Assembly: GCA_035535315.1 (NCBI GenBank)
Contig: DATLQD010000026.1
Coordinates: 1-19,386, forward strand
Length of the DNA stretch: 19,386 nt
Reading direction: 5' to 3'
From: DASQGA01 sp035535315
GTDB lineage: Bacteria; Actinomycetota; Thermoleophilia; Gaiellales; Gaiellaceae
Part shown: positions 8,110 through 14,632 of the stretch, one piece after another
Layout of the letters: the number at the start of each line of letters is the position of its first letter
Position numbering within the stretch: the stretch's first letter is position 1
The notes under the pieces: generated by a model
The model's input: the letters and a program-made list of their open reading frames with translations, nothing else
Database searches by the model: none
Told to the model about the DNA's origin: nothing
Position numbers and translations under genes: made by a program

Positions 8110-9104
8110 AGTTCCCGCTACGGAGCACCGTCCAGATCGGCCGTTACGTCACCGCCCAGCGGGGCAATGATCGATACCCGCTGGTGATCATGCTCGAGCC
8201 CACGCTGGGGTGCAACATCGCCTGCATCGGCTGCGGGAAAATCCGTGAGTACGAATCGAACAAAGCACGGCTGACGGTCGAGGAGTGTCTGCAGGCCGCG
8301 GAAGAATGCCCCGCGCCCGTGATCTCGATCTGCGGCGGCGAGCCGCTCATCTTCAAGGGGATCGAGGACGTGGTCGCCGGTTTCCTCGAGATGAAGCGGA
8401 ACATCCAGCTCTGCACGAACGCGCTCCGCCTCGTGGAGATGTTGGATCGGTTCGAGCCGAACCCGCGTCTTACGTTCGTCGTACACCTCGACGGCATGCA
8501 GGAGATTCACGACTACATCTGCGATTACCCAGGGCTTTGGGACGTTGCGGTGGGAGCCATCAAGGAAGCGCGAAGCCGAGGTTTCCGCGTCTCGACGAAC
8601 ACGACCATCTTCAAGGAGACGCAGGTCGACGACGTCCTCCAGATGATGGATTACCTGACGAACGAGGCGGGGATCGACGGCATGCTCATCGCGCCCGGCT
8701 ACCAGTACTCGCAGATCGATCCGAGCATGACGATGACCCGGGACGAGCACGAGGAGAAGTTCCGCGCCATCCGCGCCGGTGTCCGTAAGCACAATTACAA
8801 GTGGCTTGCGAGCCCTGTGTACCAGGACTTCCTCACAGGCGACAAGAAGCTTCCCTGCGCTCCCTGGGGGTCGGTGACGCGGAATCCTTATGGCTGGAAA
8901 GGCCCCTGCTACCTCCTCACTGACGGGATCTTCCCGACCTACGAGGCGCTTCTCGACGGGATCGAATGGGAGCGCTACGGACCGGGGAACGACCACCGGT
9001 GCGAGCACTGCGGGATCCACTCGGGCTTCGAGCCCGCGGCGACGATCGCCGCGACATCGAGCGTAAAGGAGAGCCTGCGGAGCCTCGCATGGACGCTGCG
9101 CTAG
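8106..9104 (+). CDS. hpnH: Adenosyl-hopene transferase HpnH (radical SAM)
   Basis: The 332-residue protein has the radical SAM CxxxCxxC motif as Cys36, Cys40 and Cys43 in LGCNIACIGCGKIREY, followed by CGGEPL for SAM binding. The C-terminus holds further conserved cysteines (LPCAPWGS, GPCYLL, CEHCGIHSG) typical of the HpnH/SPASM-like end. By family knowledge HpnH joins a 5'-deoxyadenosyl radical to diploptene to make adenosylhopane, the first step towards C35 hopanoids. The start is ATG 8106-8108, overlapping the hpnA stop. Its 3' end overlaps hpnG by 16 bp. Codon use matches neighbours. Confidence 0.95.
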   Translation: MKFPLRSTVQIGRYVTAQRGNDRYPLVIMLEPTLGCNIACIGCGKIREYESNKARLTVEECLQAAEECPAPVISICGGEPLIFKGIEDVVAGFLEMKRNIQLCTNALRLVEMLDRFEPNPRLTFVVHLDGMQEIHDYICDYPGLWDVAVGAIKEARSRGFRVSTNTTIFKETQVDDVLQMMDYLTNEAGIDGMLIAPGYQYSQIDPSMTMTRDEHEEKFRAIRAGVRKHNYKWLASPVYQDFLTGDKKLPCAPWGSVTRNPYGWKGPCYLLTDGIFPTYEALLDGIEWERYGPGNDHRCEHCGIHSGFEPAATIAATSSVKESLRSLAWTLR

Positions 9105-9763
9105 GGGAGAGTGAGGAAACGCCGCCCGGCGGCACAGCGCCTACATTTCGGCAAGCCCCCCTAGCACTAGGGGGAGGCCAGATAACGCTCGCGTGCGCGC
9201 TCGCCTCCGAGGAGCGGGCGGCGAGGAAGGGCGGTGCCCGGACGACTCGCGTAGGGCTCGGCGCCGGTCTGACACTTCCCGAGGGGCGCATGGTCGGCTT
9301 CGGCCTCGCAGGCGCGCTCGTGGACGGGCTCGAGCCGGGGACCGTCCTCACAGCCACGCGGATCGTCGACGAGACGGGCTCGACCCTTTGGGAGGGAGAG
9401 CCGCTGTCAGTGCCCGGAGCCCGCCCGGCGGTTATCTGCGCAGCCACGCGGGTGGTGGACGGTGCCTTCGAGCGTGCCGGGCTCGCGGCGACGACCGGCG
9501 CCGACGCCGTCGATTTGGAGAGCGGCCGTCTGGCAGCCAGCCGCCGGCTCGTGGGCGTCGTCAGGGCGATCTCGGACACGCCGGGGCGTCCTGTGGGCCG
9601 GCTCGCCCGCGCCAGCAGGGGGGACGGGCGCGTACGCTGGGGCGCAGTGCTTCATTCCTTCGTCACCGAACCGCGGACCGCGATGCGCGCCGCCCGCGAT
9701 GCTCGTCGCGCCCTGGCTGCGCTCGAGCTCGCAGCCGGAGCGTTCCGGGTGCGGCGGTCGTGA
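9089..9763 (+). CDS. hpnG: HpnG-like adenosylhopane nucleosidase/phosphorylase, shortened core
   Basis: The protein has 224 residues from ATG 9089, which has a GGAG at 9079-9082 six bases before it. Homology to the nucleoside phosphorylase/MTA-SAH nucleosidase family begins only near residue 32 (ITLACALASEERA). GADAVDLESGRLA (138-150) carries the substrate-binding Glu and RAISDTPGRPVG (159-170) the catalytic Asp163. By family knowledge HpnG removes adenine from adenosylhopane made by HpnH. Two oddities stand out. The segment between GLGAG (56-60) and VGFGLAGALVDGLEPG (69-84) is about 8 residues where relatives usually have about 25 or more. The first 30 residues look unrelated to the family. 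A strong GGGGGAGG sits before residue 32, but the codon there is ATA. The gene overlaps hpnH by 16 bp and ispH by GTGA. Confidence 0.78.
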   Translation: MDAALGESEETPPGGTAPTFRQAPLALGGGQITLACALASEERAARKGGARTTRVGLGAGLTLPEGRMVGFGLAGALVDGLEPGTVLTATRIVDETGSTLWEGEPLSVPGARPAVICAATRVVDGAFERAGLAATTGADAVDLESGRLAASRRLVGVVRAISDTPGRPVGRLARASRGDGRVRWGAVLHSFVTEPRTAMRAARDARRALAALELAAGAFRVRRS

Positions 9764-10686
9764 GCAAGCGCGTCCTGATCGCGGCTCCACGGAGCTTCTG
9801 TGCCGGCGTCGTCCGCGCGATCGACATCGTCGAGAAGTTGCTCGAGACACACGGCCCGCCGGTTTACGTCCGCCATGAGATCGTCCACAACGTCCATGTC
9901 GTCCGCGATCTCGAAGCGCGAGGGGCGATTTTCGTCGACAGCGAGGAGGACGTGCCCGAAGGGGCCTTGGTCGTTCTCTCCGCGCATGGAGTGGCTCCCG
10001 AGGTCTACAAGAAGTGCGAGGAACGGAAGCTCCAGGTCGTGGACGCCGTCTGTCCATTGGTTTCGAAGGTGCATGCAGAAGCGCGCCGGTACGCGGGGCG
10101 TGGCCTCAAGATCGCCCTAGTCGGCCATGCGGGTCACGTCGAGGTGGAGGGAACCATGGGCGAGGCCCCCGACTCGATGCTGCTGGTCGAGGACGAGGAA
10201 GACGTGCACCGACTCGAGATCGAGGAGGGCCAGCAGGTTGCCTACCTCACCCAGACAACACTGTCGCTCGACGACACGTCTCGCGTCGTAGGGGCGCTCC
10301 GGGAGCGGTTTCCAGATCTCGTCGGCCCTCCCTCTGCGGACATCTGCTACGCGACCCAGAATCGGCAAGACGCGGTCAAGACGATCTGCGAGCAGGCCAC
10401 GGTCGTGCTCGTGGTGGGCTCCAAAACCAGCTCGAATGCGAACCGTCTGGTGGAGGTCGCACGTGAGCGAGGCGCCGACGCCTACCTGATCGACGATGAA
10501 CGAGACCTCGACCCGGCCTGGCTCGACGGCCATGAGGTGGTGGGGCTTACCGCGGGAGCCTCGTCGCCCGAGGTTCTCGTCCGGCGGGTGTCCGACCGGC
10601 TTGCCCACCTCGGGTACGCCGAGAGCGAGGAGGTCGAGATCGCACGCGAGGATGTTTTCTTCAGGCTTCCCGCTGAGCTCCGCTAG
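9760..10686 (+). CDS. ispH: 4-hydroxy-3-methylbut-2-enyl diphosphate reductase IspH (LytB)
   Basis: The 308-residue protein starts at GTG 9760-9762, overlapping the hpnG stop. It carries the three cysteines that bind the [4Fe-4S] cluster: RSFCAGVVRAI, VDAVCPLVSKVH and ADICYATQNRQ. Other IspH signatures are HEIVHNVHVV, SAHGVAPEV, VGHAGHVEVEGTMGE, YLTQTTLS and SKTSSNANRLVEVA. It catalyses the last step of the MEP pathway, making IPP and DMAPP, the precursors of the farnesyl diphosphate used by the hopanoid enzymes encoded upstream. Being the last gene of the hpn run, it couples precursor supply to hopanoid synthesis. Whether it is the only ispH in the genome cannot be told from here. Confidence 0.96.
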   Translation: MSKRVLIAAPRSFCAGVVRAIDIVEKLLETHGPPVYVRHEIVHNVHVVRDLEARGAIFVDSEEDVPEGALVVLSAHGVAPEVYKKCEERKLQVVDAVCPLVSKVHAEARRYAGRGLKIALVGHAGHVEVEGTMGEAPDSMLLVEDEEDVHRLEIEEGQQVAYLTQTTLSLDDTSRVVGALRERFPDLVGPPSADICYATQNRQDAVKTICEQATVVLVVGSKTSSNANRLVEVARERGADAYLIDDERDLDPAWLDGHEVVGLTAGASSPEVLVRRVSDRLAHLGYAESEEVEIAREDVFFRLPAELR

Positions 10687-10799
10687 GAGGGCTTGGCGAC
10701 ACGAAGTCACGTTGGGCCGTGCTCGGATCGGGCCCTAAGATCGCGTCATCTCCGCCGAGCGAGACAGCGCCTTGGCTTTCGCACTGGCTCTCTGGGACA

Positions 10800-10950
10800 C
10801 TCCGCTGCCAGGAGTGCTTTACCACTGCACCGGATAGGGCGTCGGGCTGGCGGGCGTACCTTTTGCCGCACCCGCCGAGGGTGAGGACGGCGCCCTCGTC
10901 ATCGTCTACTGCCCGGAGTGCGCGAGCGGGAATTCGGCGAAGAGCCGGGC
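10800..10950 (+). pseudogene. Frameshifted remnant of a small zinc-ribbon protein gene
   Basis: Two halves of a known actinobacterial small zinc-ribbon pattern lie in different frames. In one frame LRCQECFTTAPDRASGWRAY (from 10800) gives a CxxC pair and the characteristic ARGWRAYL-like core. After TACCTTTTGCC (10857-10867) the protein continues only in the frame shifted by -1, as FAAPAEGEDGALVIVYCPEC with the second CxxC at 10910-10921. One extra T in the T-run at 10861-10864 would restore a single frame. No good start codon lies close to the first Cys, and no stop follows soon after the last one (the next in frame is near 11068-11070). A decayed gene, a sequencing error in the T-run, or less likely a programmed frameshift could explain this. 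The function of such proteins is unknown to me. Confidence 0.5.
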
Positions 10951-11067
10951 TAGACCGTCTTTGGGGACATCACACGGTAGTCAAGCCGGGAGTGCGCGCC
11001 GGAACGGTCGCAGCCGCGAAGCGCGGCGGACCAGGCCACCGCGCTTGCGTTTCGCCAAACCCTCCAA

Positions 11068-11095
11068 GTAGCGCAGCTCGGAAAGCCTGCGCTAC
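11068..11095. promoter_or_regulatory. Perfect inverted repeat just upstream of pheA
   Basis: GTAGCGCAG (11068-11076) and its exact reverse complement CTGCGCTAC (11087-11095) enclose a 10-base spacer. The right arm ends nine bases before the pheA ATG and overlaps the possible -10 site. No T-run follows, so an operator is more likely than a terminator. Confidence 0.45.
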
Positions 11096-11098
11096 GGT
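11093..11098 (+). promoter_or_regulatory. Possible -10 element (TACGGT) of pheA
   Basis: TACGGT fits TAnnnT and ends six bases before ATG 11105, so the transcript would begin at the start codon. No Shine-Dalgarno is seen upstream, which fits a leaderless message. No clear -35 was found. Confidence 0.35.
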
Positions 11099-11104
11099 CA
11101 GTCG

Positions 11105-11935
11105 ATGCCGGTGAGCGTTGCCTATCCCGGGCGAGACGGGGCGCATAGCGCCGCCGCCTGCGACCGACTGTTTCCGGACGGAGCCGACCTCGTCCCGCTG
11201 CCCAGCTTCGCCGCCGTCGCCCAGGCGGCGACCGCCGGTGACGTCCACTTCGGCGTGCTGCCAATCGAGAGCTCGCTCTCCGGTTCTGTGGCCGAGACTC
11301 ACGACATCCTCCACGACTCGTCTCTCTCGATCACGAGCGAAACGATCCTGCCGATCAGGCATTGCCTCGCAGGCCCGGAACTGGTTCCCCTCGAGCAGAT
11401 CAAAATCGTTCGGTCGCACCCGGCCGCGCTCGACCAGTGTCGCCGACTCCTCGCCGGCATGCCCTGGGCGACGGCGATCGCGGCGGCCACGACTGCCGAT
11501 GCAGCATCCGAAGTGTCCGAGCGGAAGGACCCGACCGAAGCCGCGATCGCGAGCGAGCGGGCGGCGACGATGTACGGGCTGACCGTCATTGCAGGCGACG
11601 TCGGCGACCACTCTGAGGCGTACACAAGATTCGTCTCGGTCGCCCCGTATACGAGGCTCGACCGGGAGAGCGAGACGTGGCGAACCGCGTTCTCGTTCGT
11701 TACCGACCACCAGCCGGGCGCCTTGCACGATGCAATCGAGCCGTTCGGCCGCCATCGCGTGGATCTCGTCCAGCTCGTCTCGCGACCGATTCCGCACTCC
11801 CCCTGGCGCTATCGCTTCGACGCCGTGCTGGACGGGCATCCCCTCGATCTGGTCGTTAGGGAGACGCTCGCCGAGGTGACGAGTCTCACTCTCTGGCTGG
11901 CGGTGTTCGGCTCCTATCCAGCGACGGACCGCTGA
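11105..11935 (+). CDS. pheA: Prephenate dehydratase
   Basis: The 276-residue protein turns prephenate into phenylpyruvate in phenylalanine synthesis. The catalytic domain shows VLPIESSLSGSVAETHDIL (51-69) and the catalytic YTRF motif with Thr174-Arg175-Phe176. A C-terminal ACT-like regulatory domain follows (TAFSFVTDHQPGALHDAIEPF from about 194, then LVSRPIPHSPWRYRFDAVLDGH). In the phenylalanine-binding part the GAL motif is kept (205-207), but the usual ESRP reads VSRP (225-228), so feedback control may differ. The N-terminal GPxGTF motif is also altered (YPGRDGAHS). The start is ATG 11105 without a Shine-Dalgarno, next to a hairpin. The gene stands alone and is followed by a strong hairpin shared with the convergent gene. 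Confidence 0.9.
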   Translation: MPVSVAYPGRDGAHSAAACDRLFPDGADLVPLPSFAAVAQAATAGDVHFGVLPIESSLSGSVAETHDILHDSSLSITSETILPIRHCLAGPELVPLEQIKIVRSHPAALDQCRRLLAGMPWATAIAAATTADAASEVSERKDPTEAAIASERAATMYGLTVIAGDVGDHSEAYTRFVSVAPYTRLDRESETWRTAFSFVTDHQPGALHDAIEPFGRHRVDLVQLVSRPIPHSPWRYRFDAVLDGHPLDLVVRETLAEVTSLTLWLAVFGSYPATDR

Positions 11936-11953
11936 GCGTTCGCTTGGGCTGAG

Positions 11954-11979
11954 CCGGGGCGCCGCGGGCGGCGCCCCGG
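11954..11979. terminator. GC-rich hairpin between convergent genes (likely bidirectional terminator)
   Basis: CCGGGGCGCC (11954-11963) pairs perfectly with GGCGCCCCGG (11970-11979) across a six-base loop, 19 bp after the pheA stop and 5 bp beyond the stop of the convergent small gene. There is no clear T-run on either side, as is common in high-GC actinobacteria. Confidence 0.6.
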
Positions 11980-11984
11980 ACTGC

Positions 11985-12155
11985 TCATGTGGGCGAGATC
12001 GAGGCGCCGGCGCCGTCTCCGGTCACGCCCAATGCGGCCCGAACTACGAGCCCCACGAGCCCGAAGACCAAAAGGGTTGCGACGAGGACGAACATGAACT
12101 TCCAGATTCCGCGCGCGAGCCATCGTGCGGTCGGATTCACTCCATCGTTCGGCAT
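11985..12155 (-). CDS. Small single-pass membrane protein, unknown function
   Basis: This is a 56-residue protein. A short polar N-terminus (MPNDGVNPTARWLARGIWK) leads into one hydrophobic segment at about residues 20-42 (MFVLVATLLVFGLVGLVVRAAL) and a short Gly/Ser/Pro-rich tail. The positive residues before the segment suggest that the N-terminus stays in the cytosol. The start ATG at 12153-12155 is chosen because a strong AAGGAGA lies just upstream. The frame is open much further upstream but without any membrane or family character. It begins 23 bp after the secreted Cys-rich protein gene on the same strand, so the two are probably one transcript. I do not recognise a family. Confidence 0.6.
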   Translation of the reverse strand: MPNDGVNPTARWLARGIWKFMFVLVATLLVFGLVGLVVRAALGVTGDGAGASISPT

Positions 12156-12158
12156 GTC

Positions 12159-12165
12159 TCTCCTT
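12159..12165 (-). promoter_or_regulatory. Shine-Dalgarno (AAGGAGA) for the 56-residue membrane protein
   Basis: On the minus strand AAGGAGA lies three bases before ATG 12155, within a purine-rich run. It argues for the short form of the gene over the long open frame. Confidence 0.55.
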
Positions 12166-12178
12166 CTCTCCCTTCCAG

Positions 12179-12775
12179 TCACGACCCGGTGGCGTAGACG
12201 TACGAGCCGTCGGCGCGCGAGTTGATCCGGACCCACGGGTAGTACTCGCCCACACATCCGATCTTGAGGACGCAGTTTGTGAATCGGGCCTGTCGGAACG
12301 AGGAATGGCCGCTGTACTGAGTGCCGCAGCACCAGATGTACCAGGCCCCCCACGAGGAGACCACTCCCGCGTACTCGTAGTTCGGATCGACGTCGGTGAC
12401 ATAGGTGGTCACCTCCCTCGAGAGGATGCGCGGGTAGCTCCAGCACCAGCGCTTCCGCTGCCAGAACTTGAACGCGACGAAACCCAGAAATGTCCGATGC
12501 ACTCGCGCGACGCTGAGCGTCCGACAGTAGTACGTCGAGATCGTCCGTCCGAGCGAATCGCGTTTCACCATCTGCACGACCGGGCCCGCGGCAACCTTGA
12601 CCTCGGGATCTGTCGAGCCTGCTTCCGCCGTCGCCCCTGCAGCCACTGCCACTGGCGTCGACCTCTCAGGTATCCGCTCGGCATCCTTCGTCTGTCCCTC
12701 CGCGCCTGCCGAGCCCGTGGCGACGAGGAAGAGGAGAGCTACGCATGCCGCGCAGCCAGATGTTCGCATGCTCAT
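12179..12775 (-). CDS. Secreted Cys/Trp/Tyr-rich protein, unknown function
   Basis: The protein has 198 residues. The N-terminus has a signal peptide: Arg4, a hydrophobic core CAACVALLFLVATG, and a probable cleavage site after AGA near residue 25. A low-complexity Ala/Thr/Pro/Glu stretch (26-65) leads to a C-terminal domain (about 75-195) with six cysteines (84, 111, 149, 150, 168, 174) and many Trp and Tyr, such as FWQRKRWCWSYP, SSWGAWYIWCC, and YYPWVRINSRADG. This looks like a small disulphide-stabilised exported domain, and I cannot name a function. The start ATG 12773-12775 is limited by an in-frame stop two codons upstream. An AAGGAGG lies about 13 bases before it, which is rather far. 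A second ATG at 12769 is possible. It is probably co-transcribed with the small membrane protein gene. Confidence 0.72.
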   Translation of the reverse strand: MSMRTSGCAACVALLFLVATGSAGAEGQTKDAERIPERSTPVAVAAGATAEAGSTDPEVKVAAGPVVQMVKRDSLGRTISTYYCRTLSVARVHRTFLGFVAFKFWQRKRWCWSYPRILSREVTTYVTDVDPNYEYAGVVSSWGAWYIWCCGTQYSGHSSFRQARFTNCVLKIGCVGEYYPWVRINSRADGSYVYATGS

Positions 12776-12914
12776 GGTTCATGTCACACCTCCTTCCCGA
12801 CCACACGGTCGCGGGCTCGGTCTTTTCGAGAGCAGAGTACGCTCGTAAAACGCACGAAACTACGGCCTTTTCGGACGGTTCCGTGCCCACATTGGGCTGG
12901 AAGGCGCCCGCCCT

Positions 12915-13775
12915 CTAACGGCTGAGACCCTCCAGAGACGCGCCTACTAGGAGTGGAAGCGACTCCACGTCGTAGCCGCCCTCGAGGACCAGCGCCAGGC
13001 GCTCCGCCAGGCCAGACGCGTGCCGGCCGAGCTCGCGAAAGCCTGCCTCGCTGAGGCTCATGCCCCCGATCGGGTCGCCCGCCGCAGCGTCGAAACCGGC
13101 CGACACCAGCAGTAGCTCGGGCTCGAAGGCTCGGATGGCGGGCTCCACGACCTCCTCCAGGCGCTCGAGGTACTCATCGTCTCCGGCACCGGCTGCGAGC
13201 GGCACGTTGAGGGTGGTCGCGTTTCCCTCGCCGGGGCCGCCGCTGCCTGGATAGAACGGCCACTGGTGGATAGAGATGAACAAGACACCTTCGTCGTCCC
13301 AGAACTCGTCCTGCGTCCCGTTTCCGTGGTGCACGTCCCAGTCGAGGATCGCGAGCCGGTCTATGCCCAGCTCTCGCTGCGCGAATCGGGCTGCCACGGC
13401 AATGTTGTTGAAAAGGCAGAAGCCCATCGACCGATTGCGGAGAGCGTGGTGGCCGGGAGGCCGTACGAGGGCGAATCCCGACTGCTCGACTGCCTGGATA
13501 GCGGCCCCGGCCGCGAGTCGCGCGACCTCGAAGCTCGAGGCAGTGCAGATCGTGTCCGGATCCAGGAGCACCGGCTCGCCGCGCTCCGATGCACTCCGCA
13601 CCCGCTCGATGTAGTCGGCATCGTGAACGAGTTCCAGTTCGGATAGCGTCGCGGGCCGCGCTTCCACGAAGTCCGGGAATGCCTCGAGGACGCCTGCAAG
13701 GCGCTCGGGCCGCTCCGGATGGCTACCGGTCGGATGCAGCCGTCCGAAGCTGGGATGGCTGATCAGCGGTAGCAC
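12915..13775 (-). CDS. Histone deacetylase family protein (acetyl-lysine/acetylpolyamine amidohydrolase type)
   Basis: The protein has 286 residues from GTG 13773-13775. The class-II-like arginase/deacetylase fold is clear: HPTGSHPERPERL (14-26), VRPPGHHA with the catalytic His109-His110 pair, GFCLFNN, and DWDVHHGNGTQ with zinc ligands Asp147 and His149. The third ligand is Asp229 in VSAGFDAAAGDP, and EGGYD carries the transition-state Tyr268. All catalytic residues are present. In bacteria such enzymes remove acetyl groups from proteins, polyamines or small molecules, and the substrate here is unknown. The start is chosen because a GGAG lies nine bases upstream and family similarity begins there. 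The longer frame overlaps the upstream gene. It lies 17 bp after the exonuclease gene, as the last gene of a three-gene operon. Confidence 0.9.
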   Translation of the reverse strand: MLPLISHPSFGRLHPTGSHPERPERLAGVLEAFPDFVEARPATLSELELVHDADYIERVRSASERGEPVLLDPDTICTASSFEVARLAAGAAIQAVEQSGFALVRPPGHHALRNRSMGFCLFNNIAVAARFAQRELGIDRLAILDWDVHHGNGTQDEFWDDEGVLFISIHQWPFYPGSGGPGEGNATTLNVPLAAGAGDDEYLERLEEVVEPAIRAFEPELLLVSAGFDAAAGDPIGGMSLSEAGFRELGRHASGLAERLALVLEGGYDVESLPLLVGASLEGLSR

Positions 13776-13792
13776 TTGCCGGCGCTCCGCTC

Positions 13793-14632
13793 CTAGCCGT
13801 CCGCCAGGCTGCGCAGGCGCTCTTCGATTCCCTTGAGGCCCCACCGGGCCGCAAGCTCGGCGCCGCGCAGAAAGTCCGGCTCGGCGTCCGGAATCCCCGA
13901 GACCGGCGCGTCGTACTGCAAGCGGGCGATCTGGAGATACTTGCGCAGCTGCTCGGCCTCGTCGGGAAAGCCACCGTTCTCGAGTGCCGCATCGAGTGTC
14001 CCCTGCTTCTGGAGGAGCGCCGCGGCACGCTGCGGCCCGACGCCCTTCGCACCGGGAAGCCTGTCTGACGGGTCGCCGCGAAGGGCGATGAAATCCGCTA
14101 CCTGCGCAGGGTCGACTCCGTAGCGCTCCCGCACCTCCGCCGGGCCGACTCGCAGCAGCTCGCTGACGCCTCGTTTCGGCATGAGAAGGGTCGTTCGCTT
14201 GCTTGCGAGCTGGAAGAGATCGCGGTCGCTCGTCAGGACGAGCGTCTCGCGTTCGTGCTCTTCCTCCCCCTTGACGACCGCGGCGAGGAAGTCGTCTGCT
14301 TCATAGCCCGCCTCCTTGGCCCACATGAAGCCGATTGACTCTACGAGCTCCGGGAGCCGATCGAGCTGCCCGGTCAACTCCGGGGGGAAGTCGCGCCCAG
14401 CCTGGTAGCCGGGGAGGAGCTCGTGCCGGTACGTTGGCTGGGTCAGCGTATCCCAGCCCACGAACACGGCTCGAGGTCGCTCCGACTCCCAGACCGACAG
14501 GAGCATCCGCGCGAACCCCACGATCATGTTCGCCGGCTGGCCGGCGCCGTCCTTGATGGAACTGGGCAGTGCGTGGAAGGCACGGTGCGCGAGCGAGTCG
14601 CCGTCGACGGCAAGAAGCGGCCGGGCGCTCAT
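13793..14632 (-). CDS. Stand-alone 5'-3' exonuclease (FEN/PolA N-terminal domain family)
   Basis: The protein has 279 residues, matching a free 5'-nuclease domain without a polymerase part. Metal-binding acids are in place: Asp10 (LLAVDGDSLAHRAF), Glu111-Asp113-Asp114 (YEADDF), Asp136 and Asp138 (TSDRDLFQL), and Asp187 and Asp190 (GDPSDRLPG). A helix-hairpin-helix follows (PGAKGVGPQRA, 193-203) for duplex DNA binding. Such proteins remove RNA primers and flaps during replication and repair. Its ATG overlaps the stop of the upstream acyltransferase gene as ATGA, and the deacetylase gene follows at 17 bp. The genome probably has a separate full PolA, but this is not visible here. Confidence 0.92.
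   Translation of the reverse strand: MSARPLLAVDGDSLAHRAFHALPSSIKDGAGQPANMIVGFARMLLSVWESERPRAVFVGWDTLTQPTYRHELLPGYQAGRDFPPELTGQLDRLPELVESIGFMWAKEAGYEADDFLAAVVKGEEEHERETLVLTSDRDLFQLASKRTTLLMPKRGVSELLRVGPAEVRERYGVDPAQVADFIALRGDPSDRLPGAKGVGPQRAAALLQKQGTLDAALENGGFPDEAEQLRKYLQIARLQYDAPVSGIPDAEPDFLRGAELAARWGLKGIEERLRSLADG

Larger units (their letters stand above)
10687..11104. other. 418-bp gap between ispH and pheA
   Basis: No intact gene is recognised here. The stretch holds a weak GGGCC/GGCCC inverted repeat shortly after ispH (about 10713-10733), the frameshifted zinc-ribbon gene remnant, and, just before pheA, a perfect hairpin and a possible -10 site (listed separately). I found no tRNA-like or riboswitch-like structure. 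Confidence 0.5.

Noticed and set aside
10687..11104. tRNA, riboswitch or CRISPR in the ispH-pheA gap
   Set aside because: No cloverleaf, no repeated spacer pattern and no known riboswitch core could be made out by eye.
11985..12446. Long (153-codon) form of the small membrane protein gene
   Set aside because: The extra N-terminal part overlaps the secreted protein gene, lacks character, and the inner ATG at 12155 has the strong Shine-Dalgarno.
12666..12890. Short minus-strand frame starting at ATG 12785, ideally spaced from AAGGAGG
   Set aside because: Spacing is better than for the secreted protein start, but the product has no signal peptide or family character and overlaps it out of frame. 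The 198-residue frame with a clear signal peptide is preferred.
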